From: Nitrospiraceae bacterium
GTDB lineage: Bacteria > Nitrospirota > Nitrospiria > Nitrospirales > Nitrospiraceae
Assembly (NCBI GenBank): GCA_009692155.1
Contig: SHZW01000003.1
Span: forward strand, 62,001 to 126,000
Length of the DNA: 64,000 nt
Direction of reading: 5' to 3'
The notes under the pieces were generated by a model, which was not told where the DNA came from, searched no databases, and saw only the letters and a program-made list of their open reading frames with translations. Shown one piece after another: positions 10,695 through 20,113 of this stretch. The translations under genes were made by a program, and so were the position numbers. Each line of letters begins with the position of its first letter. Positions within the stretch are counted from its first letter, which is position 1.

Positions 10695-11174
10695 ATGAGC
10701 ATGCTGGAACGGCAGTTTGAAGCAAATATCATCACGACGAACATTGATGCGTTGGTGAACTGGTCGAGAAAATCCGCGCTGTGGCCCATGAGCTTCGGGC
10801 TGGCCTGCTGCGCGATCGAGATGATCGCCGCCGTGTCGTCGCGCTACGACATCGACCGCTTCGGGGCCGGCGTGTTCCGGGCCTCGCCCCGGCAGTCCGA
10901 TCTCATGATTGTTGCCGGCACGGTGACGCGCAAGATGGCCGAGGTGATCCGCCGCATCTACGATCAGATGCCGGAGCCGCGCTACGTCATCTCGATGGGT
11001 TCCTGCGCGACGTCGGGCAACCATTACAACAGTTACAGCGTCGTGCAGGGCGTGGATCAGATCATACCGGTGGATGTGTACGTGCCCGGCTGCCCGCCCC
11101 GTCCCGAGGCGCTGCTCGACGGGCTGCTGAAACTGCAGGAAAAGATTCAGCGGGAAAAGGTCTTTGTGAAGTGA
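10695..11174 (+). CDS. nuoB: NADH-quinone oxidoreductase subunit B
   Basis: A 159-residue subunit (PSST equivalent) that holds the terminal [4Fe-4S] cluster N2. Ligands are visible: the adjacent cysteine pair in [10 protein letters not shown], the cysteine of MGSCATSGN and that of VPGCPPRPE. The protein forms one wall of the quinone cavity with NuoD and NuoI. GAGGTA precedes the ATG at 10695 by a good distance. Length is typical for the family. It stands between two unrelated word hairpins. Confidence 0.97.
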   Translation: MSMLERQFEANIITTNIDALVNWSRKSALWPMSFGLACCAIEMIAAVSSRYDIDRFGAGVFRASPRQSDLMIVAGTVTRKMAEVIRRIYDQMPEPRYVISMGSCATSGNHYNSYSVVQGVDQIIPVDVYVPGCPPRPEALLDGLLKLQEKIQREKVFVK

Positions 11175-11264
11175 AATGTGAAAAGTAAAAGGTGAAAGGT
11201 TCAAGGAGAGGAATAGGCTTCTTGTTTTTTAACTTTTTACCTTTCACTTTTTACTTGGAGTGCC
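11175..11264. repeat. Word hairpin, GTGAAAAGT type, nuoB-nuoCD junction
   Basis: Left arm GTGAAAAGTAAAAGGTGAAA; right arm AACTTTTTACCTTTCACTTT and TTTACTT, strongly complementary. The ribosome site GGAG of nuoCD directly follows the right arm. Close relatives are at 13599 and 53111. Confidence 0.85.
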
Positions 11265-13016
11265 ATGCATTCGATACTCGACATACTGAAAGCCAAGTTC
11301 CCTGACGCGGTCCTGTCGGTCCACGAGGACAAGGATCGTGGGGAGCTGTCTGCACGCGTGAAGGCGGCGCACATGCTGGACATCGCGCGCTTTCTCCACG
11401 ACGACCCACGGATGGCCTTCAACCACATCACCGACGTCTGCTCGGCCGATTACCCCGACGACCCGGAGCGGTTCGAGGTCATCTACCACGTCCTCTCGCT
11501 GCCGCACAGCCTGCGCCTGCGCGTCAAGGCGCGGGTGACCGAGGAGCATCCGACGATCCCCTCCGTCGTCAGCGTCTGGAAAGGCGCCGACTTCATGGAG
11601 CGCGAAACCTACGACCTCATGGGAATCAAATTCAGCGGCCATCCCGATCTGCGGCGCATCCTGATGCCGGAGACCTATGACGAGGGCTACCCCCTGCGGA
11701 AGGACTTCCCCACGGAAGGCAGGGGCTGGCGGAGCACCTTCCCTTTTCTGCCGAAGATGGACGAGTCGGCAGTTGCGACGGGCGACAACGAGGTGCCGGA
11801 GGCGGAAAAGAAAGCGTTCCGGGCCGGCAACGGTGCGGTTTCGGCGTACCGAACCGAAGAACTACTCCTGAACATGGGACCGCAGCATCCGAGCACGCAC
11901 GGGGTCCTGCGGGTCGTCCTCGAGCTGGACGGCGAGCGAGTCGTCAAAGCCACCCCGGACCTGGGCTACCTGCACCGCGGCGTGGAAAAGCTGTGCGAGG
12001 GGCTGGCCTACATGCAGATCATCCCGCACACGGATCGGCTGGATTACGTCTGCTCGATGACGAACAACTATGCCTACGTCCGCGCCGTGGAGAAACTGCT
12101 CAACCTCACCGTGCCGGAGCGGGCCGAGTATATCCGCACGATCGTGGCCGAGATGCAGCGGATCATCGGGCATCTGTTCTGGCTCGGCACGCAGGCGCTC
12201 GATATCGGCGCGATGACGGTCTTCTTCTGGACCTTCCGCGAACGCGAGGTGCTGCTCGACATGTTCGAGAAACTTTGCGGCGCGCGGCTGACGCTCAACT
12301 ACTACCGCATCGGCGGTGTGGACAGCGACTTCACGCCCGATCTCGTCCAGGGGATGAACACGTTCCTGGATACATTCCAGGCGCACATCAACGAGTACGA
12401 CTCGCTGATCGCCAACAACCGGATCTGGGTCGGCCGGACCAAAAACGTGGCGGTCATCTCGGCGGAGGACGCGATCAATTTCGGTCTCACGGGTCCGCCG
12501 CTACGCGGCTCCGGGGTCAACTACGACGTGCGCAAGATGGAGCCCTACGGCGCCTACGGCAAGGTGGAATGGGAAGTGCCGGTCGGCAAGCACGGCGACA
12601 CCTACGACCGTTACTGGGTGCGTATGGAGGAGATGCGGCAGAGCGCGCGGATCATCCGGCAGTGTCTCGCCCAGTTGCCCGAGGGCCCGATCATCGCCGA
12701 CGCGCCCCAGATCATTCCGCCGCCCAAGGCGAACGTGATGCGTGACATGGAAAGCCTGATTCACCACTTCATCATCTTCACCCAGGGCTTCAAGCCGCCG
12801 AAGGGCGAGACCTACTGCGCGACGGAAGCGCCAAAGGGGGAGCTGGGCTTCTTCATCATCAGCGACGGAAGCCCGCGGCCCTACCGGATGAAGATTCGCG
12901 CCCCGTCCTTCGTGCACATGGGCGCCTTCGACCACATGGCGCGGGGCTATTTGATTTCGGACATCATCACGATCTTCGGGACATACGATATTGTTATGGG
13001 TGAATGCGATAGATAA
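11265..13016 (+). CDS. nuoCD: NADH-quinone oxidoreductase fused subunits C and D
   Basis: A 583-residue fusion. Residues 1-150 are NuoC (30-kDa subunit) with FKGADFMERETYDLMGI-like text and HPDLRRILMPETY; after a linker NuoD (49-kDa subunit) runs from about residue 200 with NMGPQHPSTHGVLR, the quinone-site region, and the C-terminal MGECDR. Arg238 in LGYLHRG corresponds to the arginine dimethylated by NDUFAF7 in mitochondrial complex I. NuoC and NuoD are separate in many bacteria but fused in E. coli and several others. The matrix-facing arm of complex I uses it to dock NuoB and form the quinone pocket. Confidence 0.97.
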   Translation: MHSILDILKAKFPDAVLSVHEDKDRGELSARVKAAHMLDIARFLHDDPRMAFNHITDVCSADYPDDPERFEVIYHVLSLPHSLRLRVKARVTEEHPTIPSVVSVWKGADFMERETYDLMGIKFSGHPDLRRILMPETYDEGYPLRKDFPTEGRGWRSTFPFLPKMDESAVATGDNEVPEAEKKAFRAGNGAVSAYRTEELLLNMGPQHPSTHGVLRVVLELDGERVVKATPDLGYLHRGVEKLCEGLAYMQIIPHTDRLDYVCSMTNNYAYVRAVEKLLNLTVPERAEYIRTIVAEMQRIIGHLFWLGTQALDIGAMTVFFWTFREREVLLDMFEKLCGARLTLNYYRIGGVDSDFTPDLVQGMNTFLDTFQAHINEYDSLIANNRIWVGRTKNVAVISAEDAINFGLTGPPLRGSGVNYDVRKMEPYGAYGKVEWEVPVGKHGDTYDRYWVRMEEMRQSARIIRQCLAQLPEGPIIADAPQIIPPPKANVMRDMESLIHHFIIFTQGFKPPKGETYCATEAPKGELGFFIISDGSPRPYRMKIRAPSFVHMGAFDHMARGYLISDIITIFGTYDIVMGECDR

Positions 13017-13070
13017 GGCCGCGAGACACGAGGCACGAGCCTCGTGCCCAGGGAAACGAGTAGAGACAAC
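13017..13070. repeat. Short word hairpin, ACGAGGC type, nuoCD-nuoE junction
   Basis: GAGACACGAGGCACGAG followed at once by CCTCGTGCC forms a short hairpin of the same word class as the longer element at 35915. An in-frame GTG at 13044 lies inside it and is not a likely start. Confidence 0.65.
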
Positions 13071-13598
13071 ATGTTAAGAGAAAAGCACGGGAAGGAAATC
13101 GACGACATTATCAGCCGCTACCCGGTACGCCGGTCGGCGCTGCTGCCCCTGCTCTATCTTGCGCAGCGCGAGCAGGGCTACGTGACCGAGGCGGCCATGA
13201 AGGAGATCGCGCAGATTCTCAAGCTGACGCCTCCGCAAGTCTACGAGACGATCACGTTCTACACGATGCTCAACCTGAAACCGGTGGGCAAGTTCCATAT
13301 TCAGGTGTGCAAATCGCTCATGTGCGCACTGGTGGGCTCCGACCAGCTCGTCGGCTGGTTCCATGCCAAGCTGGGCATCAAGCCGGGCGAGACGACGCCG
13401 GACAAGCTGTTCACGCTGAGCGTGGTGGAGTGCCTCGGCGCCTGCGGCACCGGGCCGATGATGCAGATCAATGACGACTATTACGAACGGCTGACGGAGC
13501 AGAAGGTGGACCAGATTCTGTCCGATCTGAAAAAAACGGGGGCCTGCCCTCTCAAGAGCGGCCCCTTCATGTGGCCTGAAGCGCGCAGCGCGAAGTAA
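13071..13598 (+). CDS. nuoE: NADH-quinone oxidoreductase subunit E
   Basis: A 175-residue thioredoxin-like [2Fe-2S] subunit (24-kDa equivalent). Ligands are C-x4-C in VCKSLMCAL and C-x3-C in ECLGACGTGP, the N1a cluster. Residues 8-60 form the helical N-terminal part with RRSALLPLLYLAQREQGY. I use the ATG at 13071 (MLREKHG) rather than the GTG at 13044, which lies inside the repeat. The C-terminal tail (CPLKSGPFMWPEARSAK) is longer than usual and its end runs into the next repeat. It works with NuoF and NuoG in the NADH-oxidising module. Confidence 0.95.
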   Translation: MLREKHGKEIDDIISRYPVRRSALLPLLYLAQREQGYVTEAAMKEIAQILKLTPPQVYETITFYTMLNLKPVGKFHIQVCKSLMCALVGSDQLVGWFHAKLGIKPGETTPDKLFTLSVVECLGACGTGPMMQINDDYYERLTEQKVDQILSDLKKTGACPLKSGPFMWPEARSAK

Positions 13599-13685
13599 AA
13601 AGTGAAAAGTGAGAGGTTGAAAGTGCAGAAAAAGATCGGCTTGAACATTTCACCTTTCACCTTTTACTTTTCACACTAAGCCCTT
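13599..13685. repeat. Word hairpin, GTGAAAAGT type, nuoE-nuoF junction
   Basis: Left arm AAAGTGAAAAGTGAGAGGTT; right arm CATTTCACCTTTCACC and TTTTACTTTTCAC. Same word class as 11175 and 53111 but not an exact copy: word order and number differ. Confidence 0.85.
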
Positions 13686-14993
13686 ATGCCCAAGCACGAA
13701 CTCATATTGCTCAAGAACATGATGACACCCGGTTACACCGGTTCGCTCAAGGACTATGAGAAGACCGGCGGCTACCAGGCGCTCAAGAAGGTCGTGGGCA
13801 AGGTCCAGCCGGCGGATGTCACGCAGTTGGTGATGAAGTCCGGCTTGCGCGGGCGCGGCGGCGCCGGCTTCCCAACCGGCGTGAAGTGGAACTTTCTGCC
13901 GAAAGACTACAAGGGACCGAAGTATCTCTGCTGCAACGCCGACGAGAGCGAGCCAGGTACGTTTAAAGACCGTCAGCTCATGGAGCGCGATCCGCATCAG
14001 GTCCTGGAAGGCATCGCCATTGCCGCCTATGCCATCGGCGCGGAGAGTTCCTACATCTATATCCGTGGCGAGTTCGTGCTCGGCGCTCACATTCTCGACA
14101 AGGCCGTTGCCGAGGCGCAGCAGGCCGGCTATCTCGGCAAGAACGTGCTGGGCTCCGGCGCCAACATTCAAATTTACGTCCATCGCGGCGCGGGCGCCTA
14201 CATCTGCGGCGAGGAAACGGCGTTGCTGGAATCGCTCGAGGGCAAGCGCGGCCTCCCGCGGGTCAAGCCGCCGTTCCCGGCGACAAGCGGGCTGTACGGC
14301 AAGCCGACCGTCGTCAACAATGTCGAGACGCTGGCCAATCTGCCGCACATCGTCAACCGCGGCCCCGAATGGTTCGCCGCGATCGGCTCGGCACCCAAGA
14401 GCACAGGCACGCGCATCTTTTGCGTGAGCGGCCACGTCAAGAACCCCGGCAACTACGAAGTGCCGATGGGCATCACGCTGCGGGAATTGATCTTCGAGCA
14501 TGCGGGCGGCATGCGATCGGACAAGAAGCTCAAAGCGATCATCCCCGGCGGCGCCTCCGCGCCGTTCCTGACCGAGCAGCACCTGGACGTGAAACTGGAC
14601 TTCGAATCGGTGGCCCAGGCCGGCTCCATGCTCGGCTCCGGCGGCGTGACGGTGATGGAAGAGGGCACCAGCATGGTCTGGGCCGCGCTCCGGCTGATGG
14701 AGTTCTTCTTTCACGAGTCCTGCGGCAAGTGCAGTCCCTGCCGCGAAGGCAGCTCCTGGCTCACGCAGACGGTGCGCCGCATCCTCGCCAAACGCGGGCG
14801 GATGGAGGATATTGAAACCCTCAAGCAGTTGTGCCAGAACATCGCGGGACGGACGATCTGCGCGTTCGGCGACGCCGAGGTCGCGCCGATCATGAGCACG
14901 TTGCAGTACTGGCGCCACGAGTACGAGGAGCTGATTCGCGAGGCCGAGGCGCATCGCGAAAAAGAGCTGCCGATGGCGGCGGCGAGGCATTAA
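13686..14993 (+). CDS. nuoF: NADH-quinone oxidoreductase subunit F
   Basis: A 435-residue NADH-binding flavoprotein (51-kDa subunit). It shows the glycine-rich NADH site GLRGRGGAGFPTGVKW (about 54-69), the FMN region NADESEPGTFKDR and GAGAYICGEETALLESLEG (about 170-188), and the N3 [4Fe-4S] ligands in ESCGKCSPCREG (about 345-356) with a fourth cysteine in TICAFGDAE (near 394). It takes hydride from NADH and passes electrons to the cluster chain. Word hairpins flank the gene on both sides. Confidence 0.97.
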   Translation: MPKHELILLKNMMTPGYTGSLKDYEKTGGYQALKKVVGKVQPADVTQLVMKSGLRGRGGAGFPTGVKWNFLPKDYKGPKYLCCNADESEPGTFKDRQLMERDPHQVLEGIAIAAYAIGAESSYIYIRGEFVLGAHILDKAVAEAQQAGYLGKNVLGSGANIQIYVHRGAGAYICGEETALLESLEGKRGLPRVKPPFPATSGLYGKPTVVNNVETLANLPHIVNRGPEWFAAIGSAPKSTGTRIFCVSGHVKNPGNYEVPMGITLRELIFEHAGGMRSDKKLKAIIPGGASAPFLTEQHLDVKLDFESVAQAGSMLGSGGVTVMEEGTSMVWAALRLMEFFFHESCGKCSPCREGSSWLTQTVRRILAKRGRMEDIETLKQLCQNIAGRTICAFGDAEVAPIMSTLQYWRHEYEELIREAEAHREKELPMAAARH

Positions 14994-15094
14994 CGAGTCT
15001 TGAAAGTCCGAAAGTCGTAAAGTCATCATGTCTTCGGCTTTCGAACTCCCAGACTTTAAGACTTGATAGACTTTCTGACTTTATTGACCAAATT
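14994..15094. repeat. Word hairpin, AAAGTC type, nuoF-nuoG junction
   Basis: Left arm TTGAAAGTCCGAAAGTCGTA followed by AAGTCATCATGTC; right arm AGACTTTAAGACTTGATAGA and CTTTCTGACTTTATTGACC. Same class as 10130, 17777 and 22533. No ribosome site is visible for nuoG apart from the end of this arm. Confidence 0.85.
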
Positions 15095-17776
15095 ATGGCA
15101 ACCACAACAGTTGACACGGTCAAGCTAATCATTGACGGGGTCCAGGTGACGGTCCCCAAGGGGACGCTCGTCATCGAAGCGGCGCGCCAGATGGGCGTGA
15201 TGATCCCGCATTTCTGCTATCACCCCAAGCTCACGCCGGACGCCAACTGCCGCATGTGCCTGGTCGAGATCGAAAAGGTGCCGAAGCTCCAGACCTCCTG
15301 CAGCACGCCGGTGGCCGAAGGCATGGTCGTCCGCACCGCTACGACCGTCGTGAACGAAGCGCACAAGTCGGTGCTGGAATTCATCCTGGCCAACCACCCG
15401 CTGGACTGCCCGGTCTGCGACCAGGGCGGCCGGTGCGATCTCCAGGATTTCTCGCACGAGTACACGCCGACCACCAGCCGGTTTGCCGAGACCAAGCGGA
15501 TCTTCCCGAAGGAATATTTCAGCCCGGTGATCGAGACGCAGATGAACCGCTGCGTGCAGTGCCTGCGTTGCGTGCGCTACTGCGACCAGGTGATGGACGT
15601 GAACGCGCTGGCGCCGTCCGGCCGGGGCACGATGACGGAGATCAAACACTTCGGCGCCCATCCGCTGGACTGCGAGTTCTGCGGCGGCTGCGTGCAGATC
15701 TGCCCGGTCGGCGCCATCACGAGCCGGCTGTCCATGTACGAGTTCCGTCCCTGGATGCTCAAGCGTGCCGATACGACCTGCACCTACTGCGGGGACGGCT
15801 GCCAGATCACGCTCCAGACGAAAGACAATGACCTCATCGAGGTCATGTCCGCGCAGGGTGCCGGCCGCAACAACGGCGACCTCTGCGCGCGCGGCTTCTT
15901 CGGCTACCACGTCAGCACGCACGAGGACCGGCTGAAGCACCCGCTGATCCGGCGCGACGGGAAGCTGGTCGAGGCGACCTGGGAAGACGCGCTCGAATAC
16001 GTCGCCGAACGGGCCATGCAATTGAAGATGGCGCACGGAGCCCAGGCCTTCGCCGGTCTGATCGCGTCCCGCTGCACAAACGAAGACCTGTACGTGTTTC
16101 AGAAGTTCATGCGGCTCGTCATCGGCACGAACAAGCTCGACAGCAGCGCCCGCTACGGCCACATCAACGGCGTTCGCGCGCTGCGCCGCGTGCAGGGTAC
16201 TCACCGTTGGACGGTCACGTTCGAGGACATCGTCAACGCCGAGGTCCTGTTGCTCGTCGGCACGAACATCACCGAGGCCAATCCGATCACCGGCCTCAAG
16301 GTTAAGGAAGCGGTCAAGAAAAATGGTGCAGCGCTGATCACGGTGGAAGCCCTGCAGCCGGCGGTCGGCACGATCAGCAACATCGCCAATCTGTCCGCAC
16401 ATCACTTCGGCGCGCATCCCGACCGGTTCCAGGCCCTTGTGCTCGGGTTGATCAAGGCTGTCGTGGAAGAAGGATTGGTTGCCCCGCCGCTCACGCAGCG
16501 CGCGCCGGCGTTTGTGAAAGCAACCAGTGACGCCGTGAAGGCTCTTGCCTGGCCGGTGATCGAACAACAGACCGGCACGACGTCCGCCGCATTGAAAGAC
16601 GCGGCCCGCGCCTTCGCCAAAACGGCCAGGGCAGTGATCCTGGTCGGCCAGGGTGTGCTGCGGCAGCCCGGCGGCTCCGGCCTCATGACGACGCTGCTCG
16701 ATCTGCTTGTATTAACGGGGCATCACGGGCTGGCCGGCTGCGGTGTGGCGCCGCTGGCCGAGGGAAACAACGACCAGGGCGCAATCGAGATGGGCACGGT
16801 GGCCGAGTATCTCCCGGGCCCGGCCGAATTGGGCGATCCAGCGGCACGCCAGCGGCTGGCTCAGCTGTGGAAGGAAGAGGTGCCGCAGACGCCTGGCCGG
16901 ACACTGCTGGAGATGCTGGACGAGGCCCGCACCGGAACGATCAAGGCCATGTTCATCGTGGGCGAGAATCCAGCCGGCTCGCTGCCACCGTCAGCCAAAG
17001 CGAACGACGCATTGGGGAAACTGGACCTCCTCGTCTGCCAGGAATTGTTCCTGACCGAAACGGCGGCGCTCGCGCATGTGGTGTTACCCGCCTGCTCCTA
17101 TGCCGAGAAGGACGGCACCTTCACGAACACCGAAGGCCACGTGCAACCGGTGCGGCATGCCATCGAGCCGCTGGGCGAAAGCCGTCCCGACTGGGAAATT
17201 CTCTCCGCCCTGTCCGTGCTGATGGGCGCTCCGCTCGAGTACGGCGACGCGAAGGAAATCACCAACGAGATCCGCAGCCTGCTGCCCGGCCACGGTCTGC
17301 TCGGCGCCGGACCGAAGCCGCCGCGCCCGAACGATGCCGCGGTGAGCCGGTATCTCCAGCAGGGATACGCGGACGATCTTGGAGAGCGATACCGGCTCAC
17401 GGCCTCGGGGCTCGGGGCTCGGGGCTCGGGGCAGGAAGAAACTTTTACGTTATTGATGGCGCAGAGCCTGTTCCATTCTGGAAAATATTCGACGCGTGCG
17501 AAAGGCTTGCTGCAAATCCAGTCCACCGGCGCGCTGACCGTTAATCCGGCGGATGCAGGCAGATTAGGTATTGTGGATGGGAACCCTGTCCGTCTCTCCA
17601 CGCAGCAGGGCCAGATGACGACGACGGTCAAGCTGCTGGATCGCATCCCGGAAGGACTGGCCGTGTTTCCGGAACATTTCGATCAGGACCTGCGCCGTCT
17701 GTTGAGCGTGACCGCCGACCCGCAAACCGGTGTGCCGTATTGCAAGACAGCAAAGGTGCGAATCGAGCGTCTATAA
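15095..17776 (+). CDS. nuoG: NADH-quinone oxidoreductase subunit G
   Basis: An 893-residue subunit (75-kDa). N-terminal ferredoxin-like domain binds N1b (CYHPKLTPDANCRMC), followed by the N5 and N4 ligands (CPVCDQGGRCDLQD, CVQCLRCVRYCDQV, CEFCGGCVQIC). A further C-x2-C-x3-C motif with distant Cys (CTYCGDGC, then GDLCARG) is the optional N7 cluster, as in E. coli and Thermus. The rest is a molybdopterin-oxidoreductase-like domain, which in complex I has no molybdenum. Residues around 769-776 (ASGLGARGSG) are encoded by a GGCTCGG tandem repeat that looks like an insertion. The ATG at 15095 follows the repeat at 14994; a much longer in-frame extension upstream overlaps nuoF and is rejected. Confidence 0.96.
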   Translation: MATTTVDTVKLIIDGVQVTVPKGTLVIEAARQMGVMIPHFCYHPKLTPDANCRMCLVEIEKVPKLQTSCSTPVAEGMVVRTATTVVNEAHKSVLEFILANHPLDCPVCDQGGRCDLQDFSHEYTPTTSRFAETKRIFPKEYFSPVIETQMNRCVQCLRCVRYCDQVMDVNALAPSGRGTMTEIKHFGAHPLDCEFCGGCVQICPVGAITSRLSMYEFRPWMLKRADTTCTYCGDGCQITLQTKDNDLIEVMSAQGAGRNNGDLCARGFFGYHVSTHEDRLKHPLIRRDGKLVEATWEDALEYVAERAMQLKMAHGAQAFAGLIASRCTNEDLYVFQKFMRLVIGTNKLDSSARYGHINGVRALRRVQGTHRWTVTFEDIVNAEVLLLVGTNITEANPITGLKVKEAVKKNGAALITVEALQPAVGTISNIANLSAHHFGAHPDRFQALVLGLIKAVVEEGLVAPPLTQRAPAFVKATSDAVKALAWPVIEQQTGTTSAALKDAARAFAKTARAVILVGQGVLRQPGGSGLMTTLLDLLVLTGHHGLAGCGVAPLAEGNNDQGAIEMGTVAEYLPGPAELGDPAARQRLAQLWKEEVPQTPGRTLLEMLDEARTGTIKAMFIVGENPAGSLPPSAKANDALGKLDLLVCQELFLTETAALAHVVLPACSYAEKDGTFTNTEGHVQPVRHAIEPLGESRPDWEILSALSVLMGAPLEYGDAKEITNEIRSLLPGHGLLGAGPKPPRPNDAAVSRYLQQGYADDLGERYRLTASGLGARGSGQEETFTLLMAQSLFHSGKYSTRAKGLLQIQSTGALTVNPADAGRLGIVDGNPVRLSTQQGQMTTTVKLLDRIPEGLAVFPEHFDQDLRRLLSVTADPQTGVPYCKTAKVRIERL
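17400..17436 (+). repeat. In-frame GGCTCGG tandem words inside nuoG
   Basis: Four tandem copies of a GGGCTCG-type 7-mer lie within the coding sequence and translate to LGARGSG-type residues between conserved segments. They resemble the intergenic words at 24135 (nuoM end) and 35915. Confidence 0.75.
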
Positions 17777-17848
17777 AGTCGTAATGTCATCATGTCATAA
17801 AGTCTTGACGTTCGGACTTTATGACTTTCAGACTTGAGGGACTGATAC
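17777..17848. repeat. Word hairpin, AAAGTC type, nuoG-nuoH junction
   Basis: Left arm AAGTCGTAATGTCATCATGT then CATAAAGTCTTG; right arm GGACTTTATGACTTTCAGAC and TTGAGGGACTGA, ending 3 nt before the nuoH ATG. Confidence 0.85.
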
Positions 17849-18943
17849 ATGGCTGAACTGGCGTTAAGAATGGCGTTTTCCCTGACCCAGATCGTCGTCG
17901 TGATGGGCGTGATCATGCTGACGATCATGGTCCTCACCCTGGCGGAGCGCAAGGTGCTCGGCTGGATGCAGGACCGGATGGGACCGATGGAAGTCGGACC
18001 CTACGGAATTTTACAGCCGGTCGCCGACGGCCTGAAGCTCTTTTTCAAGGAGGACATCGTCCCGGCGGGCGCGAACAAGTTCCTCTTCACCCTCGCACCG
18101 ATCCTGGCGCTGGTTCCGGCATTGATCGGCTTCGCCGTCGTGCCCTTCGGGCCGGACTCGACGATCGAACTGTTCGGCGTGCAATTCAAGCCCTTCATCA
18201 TCAGCGACATTAACATCGGCATTCTGTACATCCTGGCGTTCACCTCGATCGGCGCCTACGGCATCATCCTCGGCGGCTGGGCCTCGAACAGCAAGTACTC
18301 GCTCCTGGGCGGCTTGCGCGCCGCCGCGCAGGTCATCAGCTACGAGCTCAACGTCGGCCTGGCGATCGTCGGCGTGCTGCTGCTCTCCGGCTCGTTGAGT
18401 CTCGTGAAAATCACCCAGGCTCAGGCAGGCGGGTTCTGGCATTGGTTCATCGTGGGCGTGCCGCCCGACGGCTGGTTCCCGGTCCACACCCAGATCTTCG
18501 CCTTCGTCGTCTACGTGATTTCGGCCGTGGCGGAGACCAACCGCGTACCCTTCGACCTGCCGGAAGCGGAGAGCGAGCTGGTGGCCGGCTTCTTCACCGA
18601 ATACAGCGGGATGCGGTTCGCCTTCTTCTTCATCGCCGAGTACGGCAACATGATCCTGGTGTCCTGCATCGCCGCGGCGCTGTTCCTGGGCGGCTGGAAC
18701 GCGCCCTACCCCGGCACGGCGCTTGCGCGGATGGGCTTTGCACAATTCGCCTGGATCGAAAACGTCGTGTGGTTCGCCGCCAAGGTCTACTTTTTCTTGT
18801 TCCTGTTCTTCTGGCTGCGCGCGACGCTGCCGCGCCTGCGCTACGACCAGCTCATGCGGTTCGGCTGGAAGGTGATGCTGCCAATCGCGCTGGGCAACAT
18901 ACTGGTGACCGCAATCGCGGCATATTTGTTTCCGCGGTCATGA
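17849..18943 (+). CDS. nuoH: NADH-quinone oxidoreductase subunit H
   Basis: A 364-residue membrane subunit (ND1 equivalent) with eight or nine transmembrane helices. It contains the conserved [19 protein letters not shown] segment near residue 32, the loop [10 protein letters not shown], the strongly conserved [20 protein letters not shown] (about residues 228-247) and [11 protein letters not shown]. It forms the entrance of the quinone channel and links it to the first proton path. GAGGGAC, part of the preceding word repeat, may act as its ribosome site. Confidence 0.97.
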   Translation: MAELALRMAFSLTQIVVVMGVIMLTIMVLTLAERKVLGWMQDRMGPMEVGPYGILQPVADGLKLFFKEDIVPAGANKFLFTLAPILALVPALIGFAVVPFGPDSTIELFGVQFKPFIISDINIGILYILAFTSIGAYGIILGGWASNSKYSLLGGLRAAAQVISYELNVGLAIVGVLLLSGSLSLVKITQAQAGGFWHWFIVGVPPDGWFPVHTQIFAFVVYVISAVAETNRVPFDLPEAESELVAGFFTEYSGMRFAFFFIAEYGNMILVSCIAAALFLGGWNAPYPGTALARMGFAQFAWIENVVWFAAKVYFFLFLFFWLRATLPRLRYDQLMRFGWKVMLPIALGNILVTAIAAYLFPRS

Positions 18944-19034
18944 GAGGGTTCATCTGGTTTATCTAGTTTGTTTGGTTCAATTAAAGAGCCGGATCAACCA
19001 GATAAACCAAATAAACGAGACAAACGAAACAAAC
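18944..19034. repeat. Word hairpin, GGTTTATCTAGTTTG type, nuoH-nuoI junction
   Basis: Left arm GGTTCATCTGGTTTATCTAG then TTTGTTTGGTTCAATT; right arm ATCAACCAGATAAACCAAAT then AAACGAGACAAACGAAAC. Complementary along most of its length. A relative is at 50034. If translated from an upstream in-frame start it would give NQINQINETNETN, so the start at 19035 is preferred. Confidence 0.85.
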
Positions 19035-19580
19035 ATGAGCATGAAGTTTAAAACCTGGCTGAAGACGATCACGTTCTACGAAATTCTCGTGGGCATGATG
19101 GCCACGATGCGGCATTTAGTGAACTATAAGCCCATCACACTCCAGTACCCGCACGAGAAACGGACGCTGCCGGACAGCTATCGCGGTATGCTCGCCCTGC
19201 TGCGCTACGACGACGGGACCGAGAAATGCGTCGGCTGCGACCTCTGCGAAGCCGCCTGTCCCTCGCGCGTGATCCGCGTGGTCAGTTCGGAAGTGCCCGG
19301 CGAGCCGACCAAGCGCTTCGCCAAGGAATATTACATGGACATGACCCGCTGCCTGTTTTGCGGGCTCTGCGTGGACGCCTGCCCGGTGGACGCGCTCGGC
19401 ATGACCCGCGAATACGAGTGGGCCGTGTACGACAAGCGGGATCTGCACCTGAACAAACAGCAACTACTGGCAATCGGCGACCGCTCCTATCCGGTGCGCG
19501 AAAAACGGCTGGAGTTCCAGCATCCGAACGTCGCGTTCTTCAACGTCGCGTTCAAGAGCCTGCCTCCAAAGGAGAGCTGA
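19035..19580 (+). CDS. nuoI: NADH-quinone oxidoreductase subunit I
   Basis: A 181-residue ferredoxin-type subunit (TYKY equivalent) with two [4Fe-4S] binding motifs, CVGCDLCEAACP and CLFCGLCVDACP, clusters N6a and N6b that pass electrons to N2 in NuoB. The N-terminal amphipathic segment (FKTWLKTITFYEILVGMMAT) attaches it to NuoH. The ATG at 19035 lies directly after a word hairpin and has no recognisable Shine-Dalgarno. It ends 5 bp before nuoJ, the only intergenic junction in the operon without a repeat. Confidence 0.97.
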   Translation: MSMKFKTWLKTITFYEILVGMMATMRHLVNYKPITLQYPHEKRTLPDSYRGMLALLRYDDGTEKCVGCDLCEAACPSRVIRVVSSEVPGEPTKRFAKEYYMDMTRCLFCGLCVDACPVDALGMTREYEWAVYDKRDLHLNKQQLLAIGDRSYPVREKRLEFQHPNVAFFNVAFKSLPPKES

Positions 19581-19585
19581 CCACC

Positions 19586-20113
19586 GTGGCCCAGCTCTTC
19601 TTCTTTTATTTCGCCGGCATCATTGTCCTGACATCCATCCTGGTGGTGGCGCTGCGCAACCCCGTCTACAGCGCGCTCTCGCTCCTGATCATGTTTTTCC
19701 ACGTGGCCGGACTGTACGTCACGCTCCACGCGGAATTCGTCGCCGCCGTCCAGATCATCGTCTATGCCGGCGCGATTCTCGTGCTGTACCTCTTCGTCGT
19801 CATGCTCCTGAACCTGAAGCACGAAGACCGCTACCATGCACAATTCCCCGTCGGCGCGTTGCTGGGCGTGACGATCCTGACCGAGGTGGTATTGCTCCTG
19901 CTGCAGCAACACGGCGACCCCGGCACGCCGGTCGCACCTCCGGATACGGTTCCACCCGCCGCGGCGATCGGCAACACGGAGGCGATCGGCGAGGCGCTCT
20001 ATTCAACCTATGTGTTTCCTTTCGAAGTGGCCTCGCTGATCCTGCTGGTGGCCATGATCGGCGCGATCGTGCTCGCGAAGCGGGACCTCTTTGACGTAAA
20101 CCGTAAAGCGTAA
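19586..20113 (+). CDS. nuoJ: NADH-quinone oxidoreductase subunit J
   Basis: A 175-residue membrane subunit (ND6 equivalent) with five transmembrane helices; [20 protein letters not shown] (about residues 53-72) is the family's conserved third helix with the pi-bulge region. It starts with GTG at 19586, 11 nt after GGAG, 5 bp beyond nuoI. A longer in-frame extension upstream overlaps nuoI in another frame and is not real. The last residues (DVNRKA) run into a GCGTAATCCGTGATG-type word repeat. Confidence 0.95.
   Translation: MAQLFFFYFAGIIVLTSILVVALRNPVYSALSLLIMFFHVAGLYVTLHAEFVAAVQIIVYAGAILVLYLFVVMLLNLKHEDRYHAQFPVGALLGVTILTEVVLLLLQQHGDPGTPVAPPDTVPPAAAIGNTEAIGEALYSTYVFPFEVASLILLVAMIGAIVLAKRDLFDVNRKA

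Noticed and set aside
13671-15029. 452-residue frame antisense to nuoF
   Set aside because: Shadow of nuoF; no start signal and no recognisable domain.
14831-15094. Longer start for nuoG
   Set aside because: Would overlap nuoF and translate a word hairpin; the conserved ferredoxin domain begins right after 15095.
15125-16567. 480-residue frame antisense to nuoG
   Set aside because: Lies wholly within a certain gene on the other strand and has shadow composition.
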